64,000 nt of DNA from Anolis sagrei (taxonomy: Eukaryota; Chordata; Lepidosauria; Squamata; Anolidae), in NCBI RefSeq assembly GCF_037176765.1, contig NC_090023.1:105841866-105905865 (forward strand), written 5' to 3'. Positions 1 to 7,520 of this stretch are shown piece by piece; the first letter of the stretch is position 1; every line of letters starts with the position of its first letter. The translations under genes and the position numbers were made by a program. Below the pieces are notes generated by a model that was given only the letters and a program-made list of their open reading frames with translations, was not told the origin of the DNA and did no database searches.

Positions 1-65
1 CTGCACTCCTATTGATGCAACCATTCCTCACACTGTAGGCTCTTCATCTTGAGAAACAAGACATT

Positions 66-83
66 GGGGGGGGGGGGGGGGGG
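66..83. repeat. poly-G run
   Basis: Uninterrupted run of 18 G. Simple repeat; length may be unreliable in an assembly. Confidence 0.9.
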
Positions 84-122
84 ACCTACACAGCACAACA
101 ACAAATAATTCTTAGTGTTTTA

Positions 123-271
123 GGGTCCTTCCACACAGCCCTATATACCAGAATATCAAGGCAGAAAATCCCACAGTATCTGCTTTGAATTGGGTTATCT
201 GAGTCCACACTCAGATAATGTGGGATTTTCTGCCTTGATATTCTGGAATATAGGGCTGTGTGGATGGGCCC
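123..271. mobile_element. palindromic MITE, family A (Harbinger-like)
   Basis: About 150 bp with inverted ends (GGGTCCTTCCACACAGC at the left, its complement at the right) and a centre rich in inverted pairs. The same family recurs at 357, 883, 6799, 31543, 40315, 40718, 55226, 55505 and 63198. Flanks TTA and TTG resemble the 3 bp duplication typical of PIF/Harbinger. The family assignment is inference. Confidence 0.75.
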
Positions 272-356
272 TTGGTTTCGATGCCTGTTCTTGGTGTTAT
301 TTGGGGCACTGATTCAGACAATTGCATTGGATAGACCGCATCAGGTCTACCTCTTA

Positions 357-506
357 GGCCCCTTCCACACAGCTAAATAAAACCCCACATTTTCTGCTCT
401 GAACTGGAATATATGGTAGTGTGGACTCAGACAACCCGCTTCAAAGCAGATATTGTTGGATTTTCTGCCTTGATATTCTGGATTATATGGCTATGTGAAA
501 GGGCCC
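357..506. mobile_element. palindromic MITE, family A, with TTA duplication
   Basis: A 150 bp copy beginning GGCCCCTTCCACACAGC and ending with its complement GGGCCC. It is flanked on both sides by TTA (354-356 and 507-509), the TWA target duplication expected of PIF/Harbinger. It has no coding capacity. Confidence 0.8.
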
Positions 507-509
507 TTA

Positions 510-625
510 GGCTCCTTCTACACAGCTGTATAAAATCCACATTATCTGGATTTTTTTGGCAGTATAGACTATGGCCCCTTCTGCACGGTCAGATCCAGGT
601 TATCAAAGCAGAAAATGAGCAGATG
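510..625. mobile_element. MITE family A fragments
   Basis: Directly after the TTA duplication a second copy starts (GGCTCCTTCTACACAGC) and stops near 572. Another partial copy runs from 573 to about 625. Both are truncated. Confidence 0.55.
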
Positions 626-744
626 ACAACTCGTAGATGGCATATATTATGTATCCCAAAAACTAAAGCTGATGGGGGAAGACTGGTGCCATTTTTGGAA
701 TCAGCAGGTCAAATATGCCCAGAAACAGGGATAACACTTGTGGC

Positions 745-1212
745 AGCAAAATGTGTGTAGTTAATGCAGAAGGGCACTACTGTTAATTGCCATGGCTGGA
801 TGCTTTGGGTGTTGCAGTTGTACAAGGTCTTTGAGCGCTCTCTGTCAAAGAGGGCAAGCGCCTCACCAAAGGACAACTCCAGCCCCTTCCATACAGGTGT
901 ATAAACTGCACTCTGAACTGGATTATAGGGCAGTGTGGACTCAGGGCTATATAACCCCGAATATCAAGGCAGAAAATCCCACAATATCTGCTTTGAACTG
1001 GGTTATCTGAGTCCACACTGTCATATATTCCAGTTCAAAGCAGAAAATGTGGGGTTTTTATTCAGCTGTGTGGAAGAGGCTAATCCCAGTTCAAAGCAGA
1101 TATTGTGGATTGATATTCCGATATGATCTGGCTGTGTGGAAGGGCCCTCCCACAGTTCCATTGGGCGCTTAGCCATGGCAATTAAATAGGTGCCAAACTG
1201 CATTGATCCTGC
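745..1212. mobile_element. MITE family B split by family A copies
   Basis: The left half (745-883) has the family B hallmarks, AATGCAG near the end and TGCCATGGCT further in. The right half (1147-1212) ends TGCCAAACTGCATTGATC. The two halves are separated by family A MITE copies at 883-1147, so family A appears to have inserted into family B. Confidence 0.6.
883..1147. mobile_element. MITE family A tandem/nested copies
   Basis: At least two family A units in a row, seen from repeated GTTCAAAGCAGA and CTGTGTGGAAG blocks, ending in GGAAGGGCCC. They lie inside the family B copy described for 745-1212. Confidence 0.6.
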
Positions 1213-1235
1213 AATGTGGGTGCAGTTTCAATGCA

Positions 1236-1363
1236 TTGTGAAGGCTTTCATGGCCGGAATCGCGGGTTGTTGTAGGTTTTTCGGGCTGTATGCTTGCCAC
1301 AGATGCAGGAGAGAACGCTTCAAGAATATGCCCATACAGCCCGAAAAACCTACGACAACCCGG
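1236..1363. repeat. foldback repeat, family C
   Basis: Inverted arms: GTTGTAGGTTTTTCGGGCTG on the left and its complement before 1356 on the right. They are separated by a short loop with AGATGCAGGAGAGAACGC. A longer relative lies at 44440-44636. The family resembles repeats I associate with Penelope-like element termini, but that is uncertain. Confidence 0.55.
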
Positions 1364-1374
1364 TGCACTTTCAG

Positions 1375-1760
1375 CCTGCAACACAGCCGCCCTCCCTCCC
1401 TCTCAAGCGAGAGACCCAGAGGCATGGCTGTGCGGACCAACCCCTCAAGAGCAGGCCGGGCTGGAGCCTGCCCGCCCTGCCACCCCTTCTTACCCCGCCT
1501 GCCAGGGCCCGGGCCTGCTCTCTTCCCCTTCCTCACGCAAGGCCCCGGCGTTGCCTGCCTGCCTCGGCCGCGGCTGAGCTTCTTCCTCCGGGGGCGGCTC
1601 CCGGGGCCTTCCGGTCACAAGGCAGGCGGAGAGGCTCCTCCCACTCTTGGAGCGCTATCGTGCCTGCTGGGGTTGCCATGGCGACCTTTCTGCGGGATTC
1701 TGGGGCTGGTAGTACCGTGGCCACCCAAGGGATCTCCGCCTGGGAAGCCTGTATCTCCCT
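1375..1760 (-). promoter_or_regulatory. CpG island, candidate TGFBRAP1 promoter/exon 1
   Basis: The only strongly GC- and CpG-rich block left of C2orf49. On the minus strand it shows an ETS-like ACCGGAAG (about 1613-1620) and a splice donor GTAAGA at 1493-1488, so a noncoding exon could end at 1494. It also has an RFX X-box-like GTTGCCATGGCGAC at 1672-1685. In human, TGFBRAP1 is the minus-strand neighbour upstream of C2orf49, so its promoter is expected here. No coding exon of that gene is visible; the identity rests on synteny. Confidence 0.4.
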
Positions 1761-1767
1761 CGCAGAA

Positions 1768-1925
1768 GGATTAATGCAGTTGCACCCTGCCCTGGCTGAA
1801 TGCTAGGGAAAATCATGGGAGTTGTTGTTGCACAAGGCCTTGGAACCTTCTCTGCCCAAGAGAACTACAACTCCCATAATCCCGTAGCATTGAGCCCTGG
1901 CTGTCAAAGCGGTGCCAAATGCATT
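1768..1925. mobile_element. MITE family B, near-complete
   Basis: Palindromic copy: TTAATGCAGTTGCACC at the left and GGTGCCAAATGCATTC at the right. Internal inverted blocks are CATGGGAGTTGTTG and AACTACAACTCCCAT. Noncoding. Confidence 0.6.
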
Positions 1926-1935
1926 CATTCTAGAT

Positions 1936-2002
1936 CAGGCTGTTAGGAATTGTGGGAGTTGAAGTCCAAAACACCTGGAGGGCCCAAGTTTGTCCATGCC
2001 TG
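1936..2002. mobile_element. 67 bp hAT-like half element
   Basis: Begins CAGGCTGTTAGG and ends CCATGCCTG. It is flanked by TTCTAGAT (1928-1935) and TTCTAGGT (2003-2010), an 8 bp duplication matching at 7 of 8 bases. It corresponds to the right half of the 134 bp palindromic element at 53005-53138. Confidence 0.65.
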
Positions 2003-2014
2003 TTCTAGGTAAAA

Positions 2015-2128
2015 CGTAAAGATCTCCCTTGACGTTAAGTACAGTCGTGTCCAACTCTTGGGAGGGGGAGTGATCATCTCCATATTTAAGCCAAAGAGCT
2101 GGCATTGTCCTTAGACACCTCCATGGTC
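2015..2128 (-). mobile_element. SINE fragment interrupted by LINE
   Basis: Matches the 3' part of the full SINE at 16042-16372 (shared blocks: AGTCGTGTCC, AAGCCAAAGAGCTGGC, TAGACACCTCC). The SINE sequence stops at 2128 and resumes at 4725-4743 with ATGTGGCCAGCATGACTGCA. The LINE between them is therefore a later insertion. Confidence 0.75.
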
Positions 2129-2130
2129 CT

Positions 2131-4494
2131 CCATCACTCATCCATGATAGCAAACTCCCACCATCCTACAACAGCGGGAGATGGCACCGAGGTTATAACC
2201 CAGACCTCTTATTTGTGAGCGACAGCATCGTACAGCAATGCACCAAATCAGTGGGACCACCAATCCCAAACACACAGCACCGACCAATAATATGCCAACT
2301 GTTCCCAACAATAAGGCCTCAGGAAGTTCGATTTAAACGAAGATACAACTTCAGAAAGGCAGATTGGACTAAATTCTCAGACATGTTAGACGACATGATC
2401 ACATCGGTCGCGCCAGTCCCTGAGGAATACGAACATTTTATTGAAATAGTGAAAACCTGCTCACGGGCCTCTATACCGAGAGGCTGCAGAACCCACTACC
2501 TCCAGGGCATTACTTCTGAAACAGCTGCCTTGTTGGAAAATTATTACAGGCTCCACAACGAAGACCCATTCAGTGAGCAGACTCTTCAGGCAGCGCAGAG
2601 CATTGTGTCCTCCATCTCTGAAGCCAAGAAAGAACAGTGGATCAAGTTGATCACAGAGGTCGACATGGGCAGGAGCAGCCAGAAGGCGTGGAGGCTGCTG
2701 AGACGGCTGAGCAACGATCCCTCACAAACTAATACCCATGCCAACATAAAGGCAGATCAGATAGCACACCAACTCTTGAAGAATGGGAAACCCAACCTTG
2801 CCACCAAAGTAGGAAAGAAACCAATAGCCAGACAGCCGGAGATTGAGAACAACAACCTCCATGAACCCTTTACATCTACTGAATTGGACATGGCTCTCAA
2901 CAAATGTAAGAATGGCAAAGCAGCTGGCTTGGATGATCTACGGATGGAACAAATCAAGAACTTTGGTCCAAAAGCAAGGCGCTGGCTGCTGGAGCTGATG
3001 AACAACTGCACTGCATCCTGTCAGATCCCCAAAATCTGGAGGAAAGCAAGAGTCATCGCCATCTTGAAGCCAGGCAAAGACCGTAATGACCCAAAAAGCT
3101 ACAGACCAATCTCCCTGTTGTGCCACCTCTACAAAGTTCTGGAGAGACTTATTTTGCATAGAATTATGGAAAATATAGACCCCTGTCTGATCCCACAGCA
3201 AGCTGGCTTCAGAAAAGGCAAAAGCTGCACATCGCAAGTGCTGAACCTGACCCAGCACATAGAAGATGGCTTTGAAAGGCAGCAGATCACAGGAGCTGTC
3301 TTCATAGACTTGTCAGCAGCCTATGATACTGTGAACCACCGCCTCCTCCTGAGAAAAATGTATAATATCACAAAGGACTACCACCTCACCCGCCTCATAG
3401 GAAACCTGCTACAAAACAGGAGCTTTTTTGTTGAGTTCCAGGGCCAGAGAAGCAGATGGCGGAAACAGAAGAACGGCCTGCCTCAGGGGAGCGTGCTTGC
3501 TCCATCCATGTTCAACATCTACACAAATGACCAGCCACTGCCAGAAGGGACAGAGAGTTTCATCTATGCTGACGATCGTGCCATTACTGCTCAAGCAGGG
3601 AGCTTTGAGATGGTAGAACAGAAGCTCTCCGAAGCTCTAGGTGCTCTTACTGCCTATTACAGGGAAAACCATCTGATCCCTAATCCATCTAAAACACAGA
3701 CATGCGCCTTTCACCTTAAGAACAGACAAGCATCCCGAGCTCTGAGGATTACCTGGGAAGGAATCCCACTGGAGCATTGCAGCACACCCAAATACCTGGG
3801 AGTCACTTTGGACCGTGCTCTGACCTACAAGAAGCACTGCCTGAACATCAAACAAAAAGTGGGCACTAGAAACAACATCATACGAAAGCTGACTGGCACA
3901 ACCTGGGGATCACAACCAGACACAGTGAAGACATCTGCCCTTGCGCTATGCTACTCTGCTGCTGAGTATGCATGCCCAGTGTGGAACACATCTCATCACA
4001 CTAAAACAGTGGATGTGGCTCTTAATGAGACATGCCGCATTATCACGGGGTGTCTGCGACCCACACCACTGGAGAAATTACACTGCTTAGCCGGTATTGC
4101 ACCACCTGACATCCGCCGGGAAGTAGCAGCCAATAGTGAAAGGACCAAGGCAGAGACATCTCCAGCTCATCCCCTGTTTGGGTATCAGCCAGCACGTCAA
4201 CGACTTAAATCAAGACATAGTTTTCTTAGATCTACAGAGACACTTGCTGGAACACCCCAGCAAGCGAGAGTCCAAAAGTGGCAGGCCCAAACCCAGCACC
4301 TCAATTCATGGGTGATACCAGATGAGAGACTCCCCCCTGGGCACTCAGAAGACTGGGCGACTTGGAAGGCGCTGAACAGATTGCGCTCACGAGATGCAGA
4401 GCCAATCTTAAGAAATGGGGCTACAGGGTGGAATCCTCGGCATGCGAGTGCGGAGAAGAACAAACCACTGACCACCTGCTGCAATGCACCCTGA
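2131..4494 (+). CDS. LINE reverse transcriptase (ORF2, 5'-truncated)
   Basis: Reads open without a true start codon, because the frame enters from the truncated endonuclease (last EN block GYNPDLLFVSDS near 2197-2232). Reverse transcriptase blocks follow in order: GKAAGLDDLRMEQIK, SYRPISLLCHLYKVLERLIL, QQAGFRKGKSC, FIDLSAAYDTVNH, GLPQGSVLAPSMFNIY, then YADD at 3565-3576 (aspartates at the metal site) and YLGVTLDR. The last residues of this frame do not fit the family. The expected C-terminus, with a C-x-C-x6-H-x4-C knuckle (CECGEEQTTDHLLQC), continues in another frame to 4580. The switch lies near 4390, indicating one frameshift. Otherwise the enzyme looks young. Confidence 0.85.
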   Translation, partial: PSLIHDSKLPPSYNSGRWHRGYNPDLLFVSDSIVQQCTKSVGPPIPNTQHRPIICQLFPTIRPQEVRFKRRYNFRKADWTKFSDMLDDMITSVAPVPEEYEHFIEIVKTCSRASIPRGCRTHYLQGITSETAALLENYYRLHNEDPFSEQTLQAAQSIVSSISEAKKEQWIKLITEVDMGRSSQKAWRLLRRLSNDPSQTNTHANIKADQIAHQLLKNGKPNLATKVGKKPIARQPEIENNNLHEPFTSTELDMALNKCKNGKAAGLDDLRMEQIKNFGPKARRWLLELMNNCTASCQIPKIWRKARVIAILKPGKDRNDPKSYRPISLLCHLYKVLERLILHRIMENIDPCLIPQQAGFRKGKSCTSQVLNLTQHIEDGFERQQITGAVFIDLSAAYDTVNHRLLLRKMYNITKDYHLTRLIGNLLQNRSFFVEFQGQRSRWRKQKNGLPQGSVLAPSMFNIYTNDQPLPEGTESFIYADDRAITAQAGSFEMVEQKLSEALGALTAYYRENHLIPNPSKTQTCAFHLKNRQASRALRITWEGIPLEHCSTPKYLGVTLDRALTYKKHCLNIKQKVGTRNNIIRKLTGTTWGSQPDTVKTSALALCYSAAEYACPVWNTSHHTKTVDVALNETCRIITGCLRPTPLEKLHCLAGIAPPDIRREVAANSERTKAETSPAHPLFGYQPARQRLKSRHSFLRSTETLAGTPQQARVQKWQAQTQHLNSWVIPDERLPPGHSEDWATWKALNRLRSRDAEPILRNGATGWNPRHASAEKNKPLTTCCNAP

Positions 4495-4580
4495 GCCCTG
4501 CCACATGCACGATGGAGGACCTTCTTGCGGCAACCCCAGAGGCACTCCAAGTGGCCAGATACTGGTCAAAGGACATTTAA
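4362..4580 (+). pseudogene. LINE ORF2 C-terminus in shifted frame
   Basis: From about 4395 this frame encodes RCRANLKKWGY followed by CECGEEQTTDHLLQC and ends YWSKDI. That is the CCHC knuckle and tail expected at the end of the upstream reverse transcriptase. It is part of the same LINE, separated by a single frameshift, and not an independent gene. Confidence 0.75.
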
Positions 4581-4724
4581 CCAAATACCAAATTTACAAA
4601 ATCTGTGTGGTTTTTTTTCTTTCTTTTTTTTTCTTTTTCTTTTTAATCTCTGTGTTTGTTTTGCTCTGTTGGAATTGTAATACAATGGTTGCTGATGACA
4701 CGATAAATAAATACCTCCATGGTC

Positions 4725-4743
4725 ATGTGGCCAGCATGACTGC
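4725..4743 (-). mobile_element. SINE remainder right of the LINE
   Basis: ATGTGGCCAGCATGACTGCA continues the SINE cut at 2128. Sequence after it no longer matches the SINE, so the SINE was itself partial. Confidence 0.65.
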
Positions 4744-4892
4744 ACCACTAATCTCACTTGCTTATATGGTTATAACTCTGAGAATCACACATAAATTGAT
4801 CTTCCTTTTTTCAAAAAGAAAAGAGCCAACTATGCAATTGGCCTCTCCTGGAATGCATTAAGATGGAAATGAATTCTGAACTCTTGACTATA

Positions 4893-5335
4893 CAGTGTTC
4901 CCTCACTACTTCGTGGTTCGTTTTTAGCAGACTCTCTGTTTCACGGGTTTTTGAAAATATCAATATAAAATATTTACATCCAGTGGAGGCCAGGGACCCC
5001 AGAAGTGCAGCTTGCCTGAGGGACGGCGGGGAAGGCCTGCCTCCCTAGCCTCCACAGACCCTGGAAGTGTGGTGGCCTGAGGTGTGGTGGGAAAGGCCTG
5101 CCTTCCTGGCCTGCTGCCACCTGCATGGCTCTGGAATGACTGCCGGGGTCTGTGGAGGCCAGGGAGGCAGGCAGGCGCTCTTGGGATGGGCCGGGAGTCA
5201 GGTAAGGCAGCACGCGTAAGAATATATAAAATAATGTTTAAATATTAAAATTAATATGGCGTCCCTACTTTGCAGATTCTCACTTATCGCGGGTGGTCCT
5301 GGAACGGAACCCCCGTGATAAGTGAGTGAACACTG
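4893..5335. mobile_element. Tigger/mariner-type MITE, 443 bp
   Basis: Starts CAGTGTTCCCTCACTACTTC and ends GTGAGTGAACACTG, so the ends are inverted. TA flanks both sides (4891-4892 and 5336-5337), the target duplication of Tc1/mariner elements. Internal text such as TTTCACGGG and CTTATCGCGGG is typical of Tigger-like MITEs. The central part is GC-rich with no transposase. Confidence 0.8.
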
Positions 5336-5337
5336 TA

Positions 5338-6160
5338 TCTTCTTTCTTTTATATATATAAAAAAATGCTCTGTTCATTTTGAGTGACATCATAACTCAAC
5401 TGGACGAATTGCCACCAAATTTGGCTACAAGGCACCTCTTAACCCAAGGAGTGACCATCACTCAAAAATTGATTTTGTCATTTGGGAGTTGTAGATACTG
5501 GGATTTATAGTTAACCTACAATCAAAGAGCATTCTGAACTCCACCAATGATGGAATTGAACCAAATGTGGCACACAGAACTCCCATGACCAACAGAAAAT
5601 ACTGGATGGGTTTGGTGAGCATTGACCTTGAGTTCTGGAGTTGTATTTCACCTACATTCAAAGAGCACTGTGGACCCAAACAATGATGGATTTAGACCAA
5701 ACTTGGCACGAATACTCCACATGCCCAAATGTGAACACTGGTGGAGTTTGGGGAAAAGAAACGTGACATTTGGGAGTTGCAGTTGCTGGGATTTATAGTT
5801 CACATATAATCAAAGAGCATTCTGAACCCCATTCAACCAGGCCCGTAGCCAGGATTTTGATTCGGGGGGGCTGAGTCTAAGTGAAAGAGGGTTTACCCTA
5901 GCAAACCTTTTGCATCATTACCCCCATGCATATGGGATATATTGAGAATGGTGATCAGATCATGATATTAATAAACATAACAGTTTAAATAATGTACCAG
6001 TAAGGCCTTCTCGCGAACCACCATGAGAATTTCAGGGGGGGAGGGGCTGAAGCCCCTATAGCCCCCCCCCCCCACATGCCTGCCACCAACGATAAAATTG
6101 GGCCAGACTTTCCACACAGAACCTCCATGACCACCAGTACAATCTCTTTGGTTTTATTTT
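5338..6160 (+). mobile_element. Helitron-related element with internal repeat units
   Basis: Its 5' part (CTGGACGAATTG, then CCAAGGAGTGACCATCACTC) matches the minus strand of the complete Helitron at 34257-34513 in order and spacing. After that come units of about 300 bp with repeated blocks (GGGATTTATAGTT at about 5509 and 5789; ATCAAAGAGCATTCTGAAC). No 3' CTAG hairpin was found, so this copy is incomplete. A hAT element interrupts it at 5838-6082. Confidence 0.6.
5838..6082. mobile_element. hAT nonautonomous element, copy 1
   Basis: Begins CAGGCCCGTAGCCAGG and ends ACATGCCTG. Flanks CATTCAAC and CCACCAAC are a decayed 8 bp duplication (5 of 8). It is a clear relative of the copy at 27855-28142, which has a perfect duplication. 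Inserted in the Helitron-like repeat. Confidence 0.7.
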
Positions 6161-6379
6161 CTGTTATGGAAATCAATGGCTACAATGAAAATCACCTTTA
6201 TGTGAAAATAAGGGAGAGAAAATAAATACCAAATGCACTTTAAGAGAGAGTTAGTACTGTCTGCACGCTCACCTATCTTTAAAATATCCAACCTATTTTC
6301 CTGGATATGCCCAGCATTTTAAAAATTTTGATTCTTACATTTGGCTCTGCCACAGGTTTTTAATTGCGTCATGTCACTA

Positions 6380-6563
6380 TTGTATTGTTTTTGCTTTGTT
6401 ATGAGTTATTTATTGTTGTATTGTTGTTGTTATGTTTTTTTAATATTTTTATTGAAATTTTTTGAAATTTTTATTGTTGTCATGTTTTATGATGTATTTG
6501 GGCTCGGCCTCTTGTAAGCCACACCGAGTCCTGTGGGAGATGGTAGCAGGGTATATATCAAGG

Positions 6564-6598
<35 letters not shown>

Positions 6599-6600
6599 TG
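6380..6600 (+). mobile_element. LINE 3' end with (ATT)n tail
   Basis: 3'-UTR-like sequence with TTGTAAGCCACACCGAGTCC followed by TATATCAAGG and an (ATT)n tail at about 6568-6597. This resembles the L2-type tails elsewhere in the window (8220, 41800). Confidence 0.55.
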
Positions 6601-6798
6601 CTAACACTCTGTGACAGTTACCATAGGAAACATCTTGTGTTGATTTGATTTAGCTGACTTTACCTACTGGTTTAACTGGTTTAGAAAAGTTGTGGAGGCA
6701 AAGCCAAGCATTTGTAACCAGTAAAGCAACTTTCTAAGTTAATTATTTGCTTAGTGTTGGTGCAGCAAATAGTAACCCAAGACTGTCCTAGGAACTAA

Positions 6799-6832
6799 GG
6801 GCCCTTCCACACAGCCCTATATCCATATTAAA
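6799..6832. mobile_element. MITE family A, left end only
   Basis: GGGCCCTTCCACACAGCC followed by CTATATCC, then breaks off. A truncated terminus. Confidence 0.5.
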
Positions 6833-6879
6833 AAAAAATCCCTGTACGAAAGCCTTCACTTGGGTGGTGGGCAGTATGG

Positions 6880-7080
6880 TGTTTGTGGAGGAAATTGAGC
6901 ACTCTGAGCTCCACCAAAGATGGAATTGGACCAAATTTGGCCTACAGAGCCCCTATGACCAGCAAAAAATACTGGAGGTCTTTGGGGGAAAATTCACCCT
7001 TGATTTGGGGGAGTTGTAGTTCACTTACATCCAGAGAGCACTGTAAACCCAAGCATCAATGGATCTGGCCTCCGTTTACA
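6880..7080 (+). repeat. diverged copy of the Helitron-like internal unit
   Basis: Shares GATGGAATTG, CCAAATTTGG, CCATGACCAGCA-like and CCAGAGAGCACTGTAAACCC blocks with the units at 5483-5750. Confidence 0.55.
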
Positions 7081-7234
7081 TGCTGACACTGCTATATTTA
7101 CGTTTTAAAATTTCAGGGGGGAAAAATGTAAAAATAAAAGTGGCAAGAAAAAACTCTGAAATTCCCGATCTGGTCTACGAGAGGTGTATCTATTATTTTC
7201 TTATCTCTGTGAAGCCCGCCACAGCCCACTTTAT

Positions 7235-7520
7235 TGCCTTTCGATAGGAATGCCGGGTAACCGGAAAGACAACGCGAGGGAGACGGAATGCCTGAGTGGC
7301 CAATCCGGATCGCGTTCGGCAAGATGGCGGCGCTCGGGGGCCGAGGGTGGAGTGGCGGGGAGGGCGGCGCGCGCGGGGGCCCGGACCCTCTGCTGCTGCT
7401 GCACCCGGAGCTCCTCTCGCAGGAGTTCTTGCTGCTGTCGCTCGAGCAGGTAAGAGAGCGCGCGCTCTCCGGCGGAAAGGGGCGTGGCCAGAGCTGCGCG
7501 GGGGGCTGCCGAAATCGACC
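7235..7520 (+). promoter_or_regulatory. C2orf49: C2orf49 CpG-island promoter and 5' end
   Basis: GC- and CpG-rich block containing an ETS-like CCGGAAAG (7261), a CCAAT box in GGCCAATCC (7300-7304) and AAGATGGCGGC over the start codon, a usual TATA-less housekeeping arrangement. An in-frame upstream ATG at 7288 would add 12 residues. Its context is weaker than at 7324, which has A at -3 and G at +4. Confidence 0.7.
7324..7449 (+). CDS. C2orf49: C2orf49 coding exon 1
   Basis: Encodes residues 1-42, starting MAALGGRG and ending SLEQ. Donor GTAAGA at 7450. The Gly-rich N-terminus differs from the mammalian one, while the Leu-rich HPELLSQEF block is conserved. Phase 0. Confidence 0.93.

Larger units (their letters stand above)
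2129..4712 (+). mobile_element. 5'-truncated jockey/I-group-like LINE with 12 bp TSD
   Basis: Inserted into a SINE. The perfect 12 bp duplication ACCTCCATGGTC lies at 2117-2128 and 4713-4724. The element starts inside the endonuclease domain, carries a nearly complete reverse transcriptase frame, and ends in an ATAAATAAAT tail. A second 5'-truncated copy of the same 3' end lies at 30180-30375. The exact clade is not certain: the protein resembles jockey/I-group elements (Vingi is one possibility known from lizards) and is clearly different from the L1, L2 and CR1 proteins in this window. Confidence 0.85.

Noticed and set aside
1190-1806. Long Pro/Arg-rich frames in the CpG island
   Set aside because: Typical GC-rich shadow frames. 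They cross MITE sequence and have no recognisable domain.
7288-7323. Upstream in-frame ATG for C2orf49
   Set aside because: Would add 12 residues not known in the family. Its context is weaker than at 7324, though it cannot be excluded.
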